Source: Chryseobacterium sp. ISL-6
GTDB lineage: Bacteria > Bacteroidota > Bacteroidia > Flavobacteriales > Weeksellaceae
Direction of reading: 5' to 3'
NCBI RefSeq assembly: GCF_018613715.1
Contig: NZ_JAGGPT010000010.1
Coordinates: 434,001 to 498,000 of the forward strand
Length of the DNA stretch: 64,000 nt
Part shown: positions 44,230 through 51,755 of the stretch, one piece after another
How positions within the stretch are numbered: the stretch's first letter is position 1
How the letters are laid out: each line of letters starts with the position of its first letter
Notes under the pieces: model-generated
Told to the model about the DNA's origin: nothing
Seen by the model: the letters and a program-made list of their open reading frames with translations, nothing else
Database searches by the model: none
Position numbers and translations under genes: made by a program

Positions 44230-45033
44230 ATGAAAATAGCTATTCTGGGAGCCGGAAATATGGGTTTGTCATTTTCAAAATCTTTTTTGAAGTATGAATT
44301 AATAAAGGCTGAAGACCTTCACCTGATCACAAGAAACGAATCTAAGTTCGCTAAAATTTCTGAAGAATTTCCTCATTCTAAAATTTCAACTTTTAACGAG
44401 GTTAAGGAACTCGATGCTGATCTTATTATCATTGCTGTAAAACCTCAGGACTTTCAAAATGTTGTTGACAATATTCAGTTCTCTTTAAAAGATAACCAAA
44501 TGGTTCTGTCCATTATGGCTGGAATTAAAATCGAGAAAATACAAAAATTGTTAAACCATCCAATGGTGGTAAGGGCTATGCCTAATTCCCCTACTCTCCT
44601 TGGAATGGGAATTACAGGTTATACTTCCGCTGAAGGTATTTCTTTCAACCAGCTCATCAATGTTGAAAGGCTACTGAACAGTACTGGAAGATCTGTTTAT
44701 CTGGAAAATGAAGAACTATTGGACGGCGTAACTGCTCTATCAGGAAGTGGACCAGCTTACTTCTATTATATTGTTGATGCAATGATAAAAGCTGGAGTTG
44801 AAATGGGAATTGATGAAAACCTTTCCAAACTTTTTGTTAAGCAAACCATGCTCGGAGCTTATCATCTCATGAACAATTCTGAAAAAAATATTGAAGAACT
44901 GATAAAAGATGTTGCATCAAAAGGTGGTACAACTGAAGCTGCTTTAAAAACCTTTGAAGAAAACAATTTCAAAGAAATCTTAAAGAAAGGCATTCTGAAT
45001 GCTGAGAAACGTGCTAAAGAGTTAAATGGTTAA
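44230..45033 (+). CDS. proC: pyrroline-5-carboxylate reductase
   Basis: This 267-residue enzyme makes proline from pyrroline-5-carboxylate with NAD(P)H. It opens with the Rossmann motif GAGNMGLSF and has KPQDFQNVV, VVRAMPNSPTLLG and the C-terminal ALSGSGPAYFYYIVDAM and ASKGGTTEAAL signatures. The length is normal. The last 20 bp overlap the 3' end of the convergent VanZ-like gene. Confidence 0.95.
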   Translation: MKIAILGAGNMGLSFSKSFLKYELIKAEDLHLITRNESKFAKISEEFPHSKISTFNEVKELDADLIIIAVKPQDFQNVVDNIQFSLKDNQMVLSIMAGIKIEKIQKLLNHPMVVRAMPNSPTLLGMGITGYTSAEGISFNQLINVERLLNSTGRSVYLENEELLDGVTALSGSGPAYFYYIVDAMIKAGVEMGIDENLSKLFVKQTMLGAYHLMNNSEKNIEELIKDVASKGGTTEAALKTFEENNFKEILKKGILNAEKRAKELNG

Positions 45034-45436
45034 ATTTATCCTCCAGCAATTTACGCATTAACCAACCAAGATAGACTCCGAAAGTGTTTAATATAATATC
45101 ATCCACTTCAAAAATTCCCATTCTTGTAAAATATTGAAATGCTTCTACTATTGTAATCGCGGACAAAAAACTAAACAAAAGACTTTTAAGGTTATTAAGA
45201 CCCGGGAAAATCCATCCTAAAAAGCCAAAAGGAATAAACATAATAACATTTCCCAATACAATCATAATGATATCTTTCCAGAGAATTGTTTCTTTTATAT
45301 ACCAGATGGTTGATAAAACAGGTTCCATCCTTACCACATTATCCTCATACTGAACCCGACCCATTCCTAAAAACATAAGGTAGAGCAAAATCAGGCTGTA
45401 AGGGCCAATAACAAATTTGTAAATTTTCTTTAACAT
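45014..45436 (-). CDS. VanZ-like membrane protein
   Basis: This encodes 140 residues. The ATG at 45436 is chosen over a TTG three codons earlier. There are four membrane segments, and the VanZ-family pattern FIPFGFLGWIFP, AITIVEAFQYFTRMGIFEVDDIILNTFGVYLGW is evident in pieces across residues 70-125. VanZ-like proteins are linked to lipid-carrier or glycopeptide effects but most have no known role. It overlaps proC at the 3' end. Its -7 box (TAAATTTG, 45443-45450 on the minus strand) is 6 nt from the start codon. Confidence 0.85.
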   Translation of the reverse strand: MLKKIYKFVIGPYSLILLYLMFLGMGRVQYEDNVVRMEPVLSTIWYIKETILWKDIIMIVLGNVIMFIPFGFLGWIFPGLNNLKSLLFSFLSAITIVEAFQYFTRMGIFEVDDIILNTFGVYLGWLMRKLLEDKFNHLTL

Positions 45437-45442
45437 CAATTG

Positions 45443-45474
45443 CAAATTTATTCATTTCAAAAACATTAAATTTG
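45443..45474. promoter_or_regulatory. divergent promoter boxes for the VanZ-like gene and lnt
   Basis: Minus strand TAAATTTG occupies 45443-45450 for the VanZ-like gene. Plus strand TAAATTTG occupies 45467-45474 for lnt. They point away from each other within the 55 bp between the start codons. Confidence 0.5.
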
Positions 45475-45491
45475 TGTGTTAATCTAATTTA

Positions 45492-47132
45492 ATGAAATAC
45501 GTTTTACTTACGCTCATTTCAGCGATGCTATTGTCCATATCATGGCCAACTTACGGGATTCCGTTCTTTATCTTTTTTGCCCTTGTTCCACTTCTGATGA
45601 TGGAACATGGAGTTTCCAAATTTTCAGGTTTCAAAAGAAAGAGCTGGGTAGTCTTTGGACTTTCCTACCTGTGTTTTGTGATTTGGAATATTGTAACAAC
45701 CGGATGGCTGTATGGATCAAAAAACCCGGACGGAAGCCATTCACTAATGGCTGTAGTATTTCCTGTTCTGGTTAATTCTTTCTTGTATTCCTTGGTTTTT
45801 CAATGTTATCATTGGTATAAAAATGCACAGGGAACTTATTGGGGGTTTGCCTTTCTTATAGCGATATGGATGGGATTTGAAAAATTTCATATGAGCTGGG
45901 AATTAACCTGGCCATGGCTTAATCTGGGAAATGTGTTTGCTGATTATCCAAAATTAATTCAATGGTATGATACCTTAGGAGCAACAGGAGGAAGTTTTTG
46001 GATCCTAGTTATTAATCTATTTATCTTCTATACCATAAGAACCTGGGAAGCAGGACGTAAAAAGAAAGATCTTATCCGAAATACATCAATTACTGCTGCT
46101 TTAATTATCATACCAATGATCATTTCAGTAATCAAGTATAGTAACTTTAATGAAAAACCGATCGGACAGGTTAATGTTTTAATGCTTCAGCCTGATCTTG
46201 ATCCTTATGCCGAAAAATATTCAAAAGACAGCTTAACGATTGAAAATGATCTATTAAATCTTGCAGAGAAAAACTCAAAAGGAAAGATCGATTATTATAT
46301 CGCTCCGGAGACAGCAATTCCCGGAAGAGGCTCTATTTCTGAGACCGCATTTGAAAAAAGTTTACTTTTAAATAACATTAAAGGATTCCTTTCAAAGCAT
46401 CCCGGTTCTGTCTTTGCTACAGGAATTTCATCACATCATTTCTTTTTAAATGAAAAAGACCTCCCTAAAGAAGCCTATCAAATTAATCCAGGGCTTTGGG
46501 TTGCCAGTTATAATTCAGCAATACAAGTTGTCCCTAATCAAAAAGTGGAAGTATATCATAAAGGAAAACTGGTGCCAGGTGTTGAGATCTTCCCCTATAT
46601 GAGTGTTTTAAAACCCCTTTTAGGCGATGCAATGCTTAATTTAGGCGGATCAGTTGTTTCATTAGGAACAGATAAAGAAAGAGTTGCTTTTTCAAACCCG
46701 TACAATAAAGGAAAAATTGCACCGATCATTTGTTATGAAAGTATTTATGGAGAATTCGTAACCGATTATGTAAAAAAAGGAGCTAATTTCCTGGCCATTA
46801 TGACCAACGATTCATGGTGGGGAGTTACAGAGGGCCATAAACAATTGCTATCTTATGCTAAATTAAGAGCTATTGAAACACGAAGAGAAATCGTCCGTGC
46901 TGCCAACAGTGGAATTTCAGCACATATCAATGCGAAGGGTGAAGTTCTGGAGGATACTTTTTATGGGGATCAGACGACATTATTTGCCAGGGTAAATCTT
47001 TATGATCAACAGACTTTTTATACAAGAGCTGGTGATCTTTTATCCAGATTTTCAATTTTTGCTTTAGGTTTCTTATTGTTTTACTTTTTAATTAAAAGAT
47101 TTCAAAACAGACTTAAAAAAAATAAAGGGTGA
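45492..47132 (+). CDS. lnt: apolipoprotein N-acyltransferase
   Basis: This 546-residue inner-membrane enzyme adds the third acyl chain to lipoproteins. Six or more membrane segments fill residues 5-215, then a nitrilase-like periplasmic domain follows. The catalytic triad is in place: Glu273 in APETAIPG, Lys357 in YHKGKLVPG and Cys414 in PIICYESIYG. A last membrane helix ends the protein. This matches the window's many lipoproteins (at least six by lipobox). Confidence 0.93.
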   Translation: MKYVLLTLISAMLLSISWPTYGIPFFIFFALVPLLMMEHGVSKFSGFKRKSWVVFGLSYLCFVIWNIVTTGWLYGSKNPDGSHSLMAVVFPVLVNSFLYSLVFQCYHWYKNAQGTYWGFAFLIAIWMGFEKFHMSWELTWPWLNLGNVFADYPKLIQWYDTLGATGGSFWILVINLFIFYTIRTWEAGRKKKDLIRNTSITAALIIIPMIISVIKYSNFNEKPIGQVNVLMLQPDLDPYAEKYSKDSLTIENDLLNLAEKNSKGKIDYYIAPETAIPGRGSISETAFEKSLLLNNIKGFLSKHPGSVFATGISSHHFFLNEKDLPKEAYQINPGLWVASYNSAIQVVPNQKVEVYHKGKLVPGVEIFPYMSVLKPLLGDAMLNLGGSVVSLGTDKERVAFSNPYNKGKIAPIICYESIYGEFVTDYVKKGANFLAIMTNDSWWGVTEGHKQLLSYAKLRAIETRREIVRAANSGISAHINAKGEVLEDTFYGDQTTLFARVNLYDQQTFYTRAGDLLSRFSIFALGFLLFYFLIKRFQNRLKKNKG

Positions 47133-47141
47133 TTCCTAATT

Positions 47142-47168
47142 AAAAAAAGGAGACTTTGAAAAGTCTCC
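47142..47168. terminator. terminator-like hairpin after lnt
   Basis: GGAGACTT (47149-47156) pairs with AAGTCTCC (47161-47168) around TGAA. There is an A-run on its left but no T-run on its right, so it may act mainly on leftward transcripts. Confidence 0.55.
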
Positions 47169-47229
47169 CCATGTACGTCGTTTCGTTTATTACAAGAAGA
47201 TCCGACACAAAAAAATACAAACAATAAAA

Positions 47230-47261
47230 GAGAAAAACCAGCTGGACATCTGGTTTTTCTC
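47230..47261. terminator. bidirectional terminator of the VCBS-repeat gene
   Basis: GAGAAAAACCAG pairs with CTGGTTTTTCTC around CTGGACAT. It lies 16 nt 3' of the VCBS-repeat gene stop at 47278. Confidence 0.85.
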
Positions 47262-47277
47262 ATTGATAAACGTTCAA

Positions 47278-48990
47278 TTATTTAATGATGAGTTTTCTGG
47301 TGGTCCATTGGTCTTTTATTTTTACTTTCAGAAGATAAACTCCTTTAATTAGATGAGACACATTGAGAGAGTGATCAGCACTCATATCAATACTTAGTTT
47401 TTTACCATCTATTGAATACATTTCAACATCAGTTACTTCCTCTCCTTTTATAAATACTTTCTCAGAAGCAGGATTCGGATATATCATAAAATCACGTTCC
47501 TTAATGATGTTCTGAGTTCCCAAAGTAGCTTCAGTAGAACGATCAGAATATGCTTTAGAAGCATCTATTGATCTTACACTCCAATATACATTCTGCACCG
47601 AAGAATCAAGATCTAAAAACCAGGAAGGTGTTGTCACAATATATTTAGCAATATCATAAGCTCCAGGGGTCTTTCCTACCGTAATTTCATAGCTCAAAGC
47701 AGTGACCGGTGTTTTATCGTCAGTAGCACCAGTCCATGAGAAATTAAATCGGTTTCCGTTTTTTGTAAGACTAAGGTTTGTAGGAGGCGCAGGCTTTAAA
47801 TTTGTTTCTGTAGAAACATTTTTGAAGATTTTAGTTAATGAAGGCATTCCCGGATCTGCCCAATCAAATCCGGACAATAAAACATCGAGATGATGATCAT
47901 TGTTATAGTCAAGTAAATGCACAAAACCAGGGCCTCCTAAACTATGCAAACCTGTAGTTGTATTTTCAGTAAATGTCTGATTAGCCGAATTAAATAAAAA
48001 CACCTTAACAAGCGCATCATTATTATCATCATTTCCAGACACTATAAAATCGTAATATCCATCATTATTCATATCCCCTACAGCAAGAGCGGGTTCTGAT
48101 ATTTCAGGAACATTCACCTGCTGAATATTAAGATGACCGGTTCCATCATTCATAAATACCCCCAGATACCCAGCAAAATTTTCATCCTGAGCCGCCACAA
48201 CGATATCTTGATAGCCATCCGCATTAAAATCAGCAAACTCAATTTTTCCATTTGCAAGAGGAAGAAGCGTTTGCGATAATGTAAGCGTCCCGGAATTATT
48301 TAAATAAACTCTAAAAATCGGATTGGTATTGACATCGTACCCTAAAATAACCATATCCAGAAGATGATCATTGTTCAGATCTACCATTTTAAAACTACTG
48401 TTTTGAGTCCCTTCCATCCATCCTTGAAATAGTTGAAATCCTACAGCTGAATTCTGATAATAGTCTAGTTTATTAACGAAACCTGTTCCATCAATATACT
48501 GGGTTCCATTAATTGCATAATCCTGCAATCCATCATGATTAAAATCAAAAACCTCCATGGAACCATAAATCTTCCCCGGCAGCTCAGCTTCTTTTACAAA
48601 TCCTGAACCTGTATTTCTAAACCGGTAATGCTTATAATTAACAATATCTATATAACTCAATCCTGTAGAAATAATATCAGCAAGACCATCATTATTATAA
48701 TCGATAAATTTAATATCCCCCAAATGTGTAGCATCCATACCCAAATCTGCATACAGAGTCAGCGTGCTTCCATTATTTTTATAGACTTCATTGAATGATG
48801 TATCTGCGCTCCCATCACCATCTGTATCTACAGCTCCATTAATGACTATATCCTGAAATCCATTGTTATCAACATGACCTACATCACTTGCAGAATAATA
48901 GAAATTTTTCATATCCGTCTGAACTTCAGAAAAATTTTGCGCCATTATACCAATTGGTAACATAGACAATAAAACATAGACCTTCTTCAT
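47278..48990 (-). CDS. VCBS/FG-GAP repeat protein with T9SS type A sorting domain
   Basis: This encodes a 570-residue secreted protein. The start at 48990 gives a signal peptide ending LPIGIMAQ. Residues 20-370 hold about seven FG-GAP/VCBS repeats with calcium-loop motifs such as DYNNDGLAD, DFNHDGLQD, DLNNDHLLD, DFNADGYQD, DMNNDGYYD and DYNNDHHLD, forming a probable beta-propeller. A fibronectin-like domain (about 395-480) precedes the T9SS sorting domain (MIYPNPASEKVFI, GVYLLKVKIKDQ). It is a likely surface binding protein; no catalytic motif is seen. Confidence 0.88.
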   Translation of the reverse strand: MKKVYVLLSMLPIGIMAQNFSEVQTDMKNFYYSASDVGHVDNNGFQDIVINGAVDTDGDGSADTSFNEVYKNNGSTLTLYADLGMDATHLGDIKFIDYNNDGLADIISTGLSYIDIVNYKHYRFRNTGSGFVKEAELPGKIYGSMEVFDFNHDGLQDYAINGTQYIDGTGFVNKLDYYQNSAVGFQLFQGWMEGTQNSSFKMVDLNNDHLLDMVILGYDVNTNPIFRVYLNNSGTLTLSQTLLPLANGKIEFADFNADGYQDIVVAAQDENFAGYLGVFMNDGTGHLNIQQVNVPEISEPALAVGDMNNDGYYDFIVSGNDDNNDALVKVFLFNSANQTFTENTTTGLHSLGGPGFVHLLDYNNDHHLDVLLSGFDWADPGMPSLTKIFKNVSTETNLKPAPPTNLSLTKNGNRFNFSWTGATDDKTPVTALSYEITVGKTPGAYDIAKYIVTTPSWFLDLDSSVQNVYWSVRSIDASKAYSDRSTEATLGTQNIIKERDFMIYPNPASEKVFIKGEEVTDVEMYSIDGKKLSIDMSADHSLNVSHLIKGVYLLKVKIKDQWTTRKLIIK

Positions 48991-49160
48991 ATTATTTTTA
49001 TTTAGATTAATTAAAAACAAAGATATAAGATTAATTTATCGCTCTTAATTATCTTTACATGAAATTTATCAGTTCTCGCTCCACACCAGTAATACAGTAT
49101 TATATGGACAATCTTCAATATTATTAATCAAGAGGTTATTTGCAAATATTTTATAAAAGA

Positions 49161-49192
49161 TTTGCCTATCTAAAAAATTCTTCGTTATTTTG
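49161..49192 (+). promoter_or_regulatory. promoter of the rpmB-rpmG operon
   Basis: TTTG (49161-49164) and TTATTTTG (49185-49192) are 20 bp apart; the -7 box differs from TAnnTTTG by one base. The leader to the rpmB ATG is about 30 nt. Confidence 0.6.
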
Positions 49193-49228
49193 CAACCTCA
49201 AATATTATACAAATAAGAACATCGAGAT

Positions 49229-49468
49229 ATGTCAAGAATTTGCCAAATAACAGGAAAGCGTGCAATGGTTGGTAACAACGTTTCTCACGCTAATAACAAA
49301 ACGAAGCGTCGTTTTGAAATTAACTTATTGGAGAAGAAGTTTTACCTTCCGGAGCAAGATAAGCACGTAACACTGAAAGTATCAGCTCATGGATTGAGAG
49401 TGATTAACAAGATTGGAATCGAAGAAGCTCTAGAAAGAGCTGTAAGAAACGGATTGATTAAAAAGTAA
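49229..49468 (+). CDS. rpmB: 50S ribosomal protein L28
   Basis: This encodes 79 residues. It starts SRICQITGKRAMVGNNVSHANNKTKRRF, the L28 family opening in pieces, and ends GIEEALERAVRNGLIKK. The fold and length match L28. It heads an operon with rpmG (7 bp), a DUF4295 gene and further genes, an order common in Bacteroidota. Confidence 0.97.
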   Translation: MSRICQITGKRAMVGNNVSHANNKTKRRFEINLLEKKFYLPEQDKHVTLKVSAHGLRVINKIGIEEALERAVRNGLIKK

Positions 49469-49475
49469 TTGAATC

Positions 49476-49658
49476 ATGGCAAAAAAAGGAAATAGAGTTC
49501 AAGTAATTCTTGAATGTACAGAGCACAAAGAAAGCGGTATGGCAGGAATGTCTAGATACATTTCTACTAAAAATAAAAAGAACACAACAGAAAGATTAGA
49601 GCTTAAAAAGTTCAATCCGGTTCTTAAGAAATATACTCTTCATAAAGAAATCAAGTAA
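49476..49658 (+). CDS. rpmG: 50S ribosomal protein L33
   Basis: This encodes 60 residues with GNRVQVILECTEHKESG, then RYISTKNKKNTTERLELKKFNPVLKKYTLHKE in the family pattern. The zinc CxxC pairs of some L33 forms are missing, as only one Cys is present, so this is a zinc-free type. It lies 7 bp after rpmB. Confidence 0.95.
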   Translation: MAKKGNRVQVILECTEHKESGMAGMSRYISTKNKKNTTERLELKKFNPVLKKYTLHKEIK

Positions 49659-49678
49659 TTTATAAAATATAATTTACC

Positions 49679-49831
49679 ATGGCAAAAAAAGTAGTAGCAA
49701 CCCTACAAAGCGGTCAGTCAAAAAAAATGACTAAAGTTGTGAAAATGGTGAAGTCATCTAAATCAGGTGCTTACGTTTTCGAAGAAAAAGTAATGAATGC
49801 AGACGAAGTTGATGTTTATTTGAAAAAATAA
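49679..49831 (+). CDS. DUF4295 small basic protein
   Basis: This 50-residue protein is too short for usual ORF cut-offs. It reads MAKKVVATLQSGQSKKM, then TKVVKMVKSSKSGAY and VFEEKVMNADEVDVYLKK. It matches DUF4295, which in Bacteroidota follows L28 and L33. Start codon is 20 nt downstream of the rpmG stop. It is basic and probably ribosome-associated; that is inferred from position. Confidence 0.9.
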   Translation: MAKKVVATLQSGQSKKMTKVVKMVKSSKSGAYVFEEKVMNADEVDVYLKK

Positions 49832-49853
49832 TCTCATACTTTATTTACAATAT

Positions 49854-49883
49854 AAAAACTACTCATATTTTGGGTAGTTTTTT
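49854..49883 (+). terminator. terminator of the rpmB-rpmG-DUF4295 operon
   Basis: AAAACTAC pairs with GTAGTTTT, with a T-rich tail after it. It precedes the secreted RidA-like gene at 49922. Confidence 0.72.
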
Positions 49884-49921
49884 TGTTATCTTTGCTCACC
49901 AGATGCTTTAATCAATTTAAT

Positions 49922-50395
49922 ATGAAAAAGATTGCTGTTCTGGTTTTTACGTCAATGTTTCTGTTTTCATTTGGCCAAAGCACAATGAATAGTATAGAAT
50001 ATAAAAACACAGAAAAAGTTTTCACTATAAAAGGTCTCTCGCAATCTGTAAGCATAGATTGTGGAAGTTCTAATATGATCCTTTTATCAGGACAGATTCC
50101 TTTAGATGCTAAAGGTAATTTAGTAGGGACTGATAACGTAGAAAAGCAAACAGAGCAGATCTTTAAAAATATTGAGATTATTTTAAAAGAATATGGCGGG
50201 ACAGGAAAAGATATTGTAAAGCTTGGGATTTTTGTTACCGATATTTCCAAAACACCAGATTTTAGAAAAATCAGAGATCGGTATATCAATCTCCAGAATC
50301 CTCCTGTGAGCAGTCTTATAGAAGTAAGTAAACTCTTCCGAGATGACGTGCTTATTGAAGTAGAAGCCACTGCAGTGATTAAAAAAAATAAATAA
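49922..50395 (+). CDS. secreted RidA-like protein lacking the deaminase Arg
   Basis: This encodes 157 residues. The ATG at 49922 gives a signal peptide (MKKIAVLVFTSMFLFSFGQS), which is unusual for RidA, an otherwise cytosolic imine/enamine deaminase. The RidA/YjgF fold is clear in MILLSGQIPLDAKGNLVG, EQIFKNIEIILKEYG and VLIEVEATAVIKK. At the position of E. coli Arg105 (PARSCVEV), this protein has PVSSLIEV, so the key Arg is replaced by Ser. It is likely not a classic deaminase. It is 10 bp ahead of ftsY. Confidence 0.82.
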   Translation: MKKIAVLVFTSMFLFSFGQSTMNSIEYKNTEKVFTIKGLSQSVSIDCGSSNMILLSGQIPLDAKGNLVGTDNVEKQTEQIFKNIEIILKEYGGTGKDIVKLGIFVTDISKTPDFRKIRDRYINLQNPPVSSLIEVSKLFRDDVLIEVEATAVIKKNK

Positions 50396-50405
50396 GAACG
50401 GAACT

Positions 50406-51359
50406 ATGAGTTGGTTTAAAAATATTTTCAAAAAAGAAGAAAAAGAAACTTTAGACAAAGGATTGGAAAAATCCAGTCAGGGTTTTTTCGAAAAAATAAC
50501 AAAAGCCGTAGTCGGTAAAAGCACGGTAGATGATGAAGTGCTTGATGATCTTGAAGAAATACTTATTGCATCGGATGTAGGTGCGTCTACTACTATCAAA
50601 ATTATCGAAAGGATTGAAGAGCGTGTTGCGAAAGATAAATACGTCAATGTAAGTGAACTCGATAATATCCTCCGTGAAGAAATTTCCAAATTATTATTAG
50701 AAAACCCTCATGCAGGAACCGGTAATATAGATTCTACCAAAAAGCCTTATGTAATAATGGTGGTTGGTGTAAACGGAGTAGGAAAAACAACAACTATAGG
50801 AAAATTAGCCCACCAATTTAAATCCGAAGGTAGAAAAGTAGTACTTGGTGCTGGAGATACCTTTAGAGCTGCAGCTGTAGATCAATTAACAATCTGGAGT
50901 GAAAGAGTTGGTGTACCCATTGTTAAACAAGAAATGGGTTCAGATCCTGCATCTGTTGCTTTCGACACTGTTCAGAGTGCAGTTGCCCAAGGAGCTGATG
51001 TTGTAATCATTGATACAGCAGGAAGGCTTCATAATAAAATAAATTTAATGAATGAACTTTCAAAGATCAAAAGAGTGATGCAAAAGGTTATCCCAGACGC
51101 TCCTCATGAGATCTTATTGGTTCTAGACGGTTCTACAGGACAGAATGCTTTCGAACAGGCAAAACAGTTCACAGCAGCTACAGAAGTAAATGCTTTAGCA
51201 GTTACGAAACTAGATGGAACTGCCAAAGGAGGTGTGGTAATTGGCATCTCTGATCAGTTTCAAATTCCTGTCAAATACATAGGGGTTGGAGAGAAAATGC
51301 AGGATTTGCAATTGTTTAATGGTACGGAATTTGTTGACTCATTCTTCAAGAAGAGATGA
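50406..51359 (+). CDS. ftsY: signal recognition particle receptor FtsY
   Basis: This 317-residue GTPase docks SRP-bound ribosomes at the membrane. It has an NG domain: helical N part, then P-loop GVNGVGKTTTIGKLA, DTFRAAAVDQL, the G3 region DTAGRLHNK and G4 TKLDGTAKGG. A short N-terminal acidic A-domain (KKEEKETLDKG) is typical of FtsY. It lies 10 bp after the secreted RidA-like gene. Confidence 0.96.
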   Translation: MSWFKNIFKKEEKETLDKGLEKSSQGFFEKITKAVVGKSTVDDEVLDDLEEILIASDVGASTTIKIIERIEERVAKDKYVNVSELDNILREEISKLLLENPHAGTGNIDSTKKPYVIMVVGVNGVGKTTTIGKLAHQFKSEGRKVVLGAGDTFRAAAVDQLTIWSERVGVPIVKQEMGSDPASVAFDTVQSAVAQGADVVIIDTAGRLHNKINLMNELSKIKRVMQKVIPDAPHEILLVLDGSTGQNAFEQAKQFTAATEVNALAVTKLDGTAKGGVVIGISDQFQIPVKYIGVGEKMQDLQLFNGTEFVDSFFKKR

Positions 51360-51427
51360 TTTATATCATATTCTCCTTGAGTTTACAAACACAATTCATG
51401 TATATTAACAATTAAAAATTTAGAACT

Positions 51428-51682
51428 ATGGGAATTTTAACTTGGATCATTTTCGGTCTTATCGCAGGTGCAATTGCAAAACTTATTATGCCTGGAACAC
51501 AAGGTGGTGGTTGGTTAATGACTATCATATTAGGAATCGTTGGAGCTTTCGTAGGAGGATTTGTTGGAAGTTTAATCGGCTGGGGAACAGTTGAAAATTT
51601 CGACTTTAGAAGCATGCTATTAGCGGTAGGTGGTGCCCTTATTGTCCTTTGGATATTTGGAATGGCCTCGAAGAAAAGCTAA
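51428..51682 (+). CDS. GlsB/YeaQ/YmgE family membrane protein
   Basis: This 84-residue protein has three membrane segments rich in Gly: ILTWIIFGLIAGAIAKLIMP, GWLMTIILGIVGAFVGGFVGSLIGW and FRSMLLAVGGALIVLWIFGM. These match the transglycosylase-associated family, often linked to stress. It stands alone with an A+T-rich leader of 68 bp after ftsY, then a terminator. Confidence 0.9.
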   Translation: MGILTWIIFGLIAGAIAKLIMPGTQGGGWLMTIILGIVGAFVGGFVGSLIGWGTVENFDFRSMLLAVGGALIVLWIFGMASKKS

Positions 51683-51701
51683 AAAAATATTTATCAAAAT
51701 T

Positions 51702-51738
51702 AAAAAGACCGACTTGAAATTCAAGCCGGTCTTTTTTT
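51702..51738. terminator. bidirectional terminator
   Basis: AAAAAGACCG with an inner CTTGAA pairs with TTCAAG and CGGTCTTTTT. It ends the GlsB gene and the convergent sppA gene. Confidence 0.88.
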
Positions 51739-51755
51739 AAAACAATATATATAAT

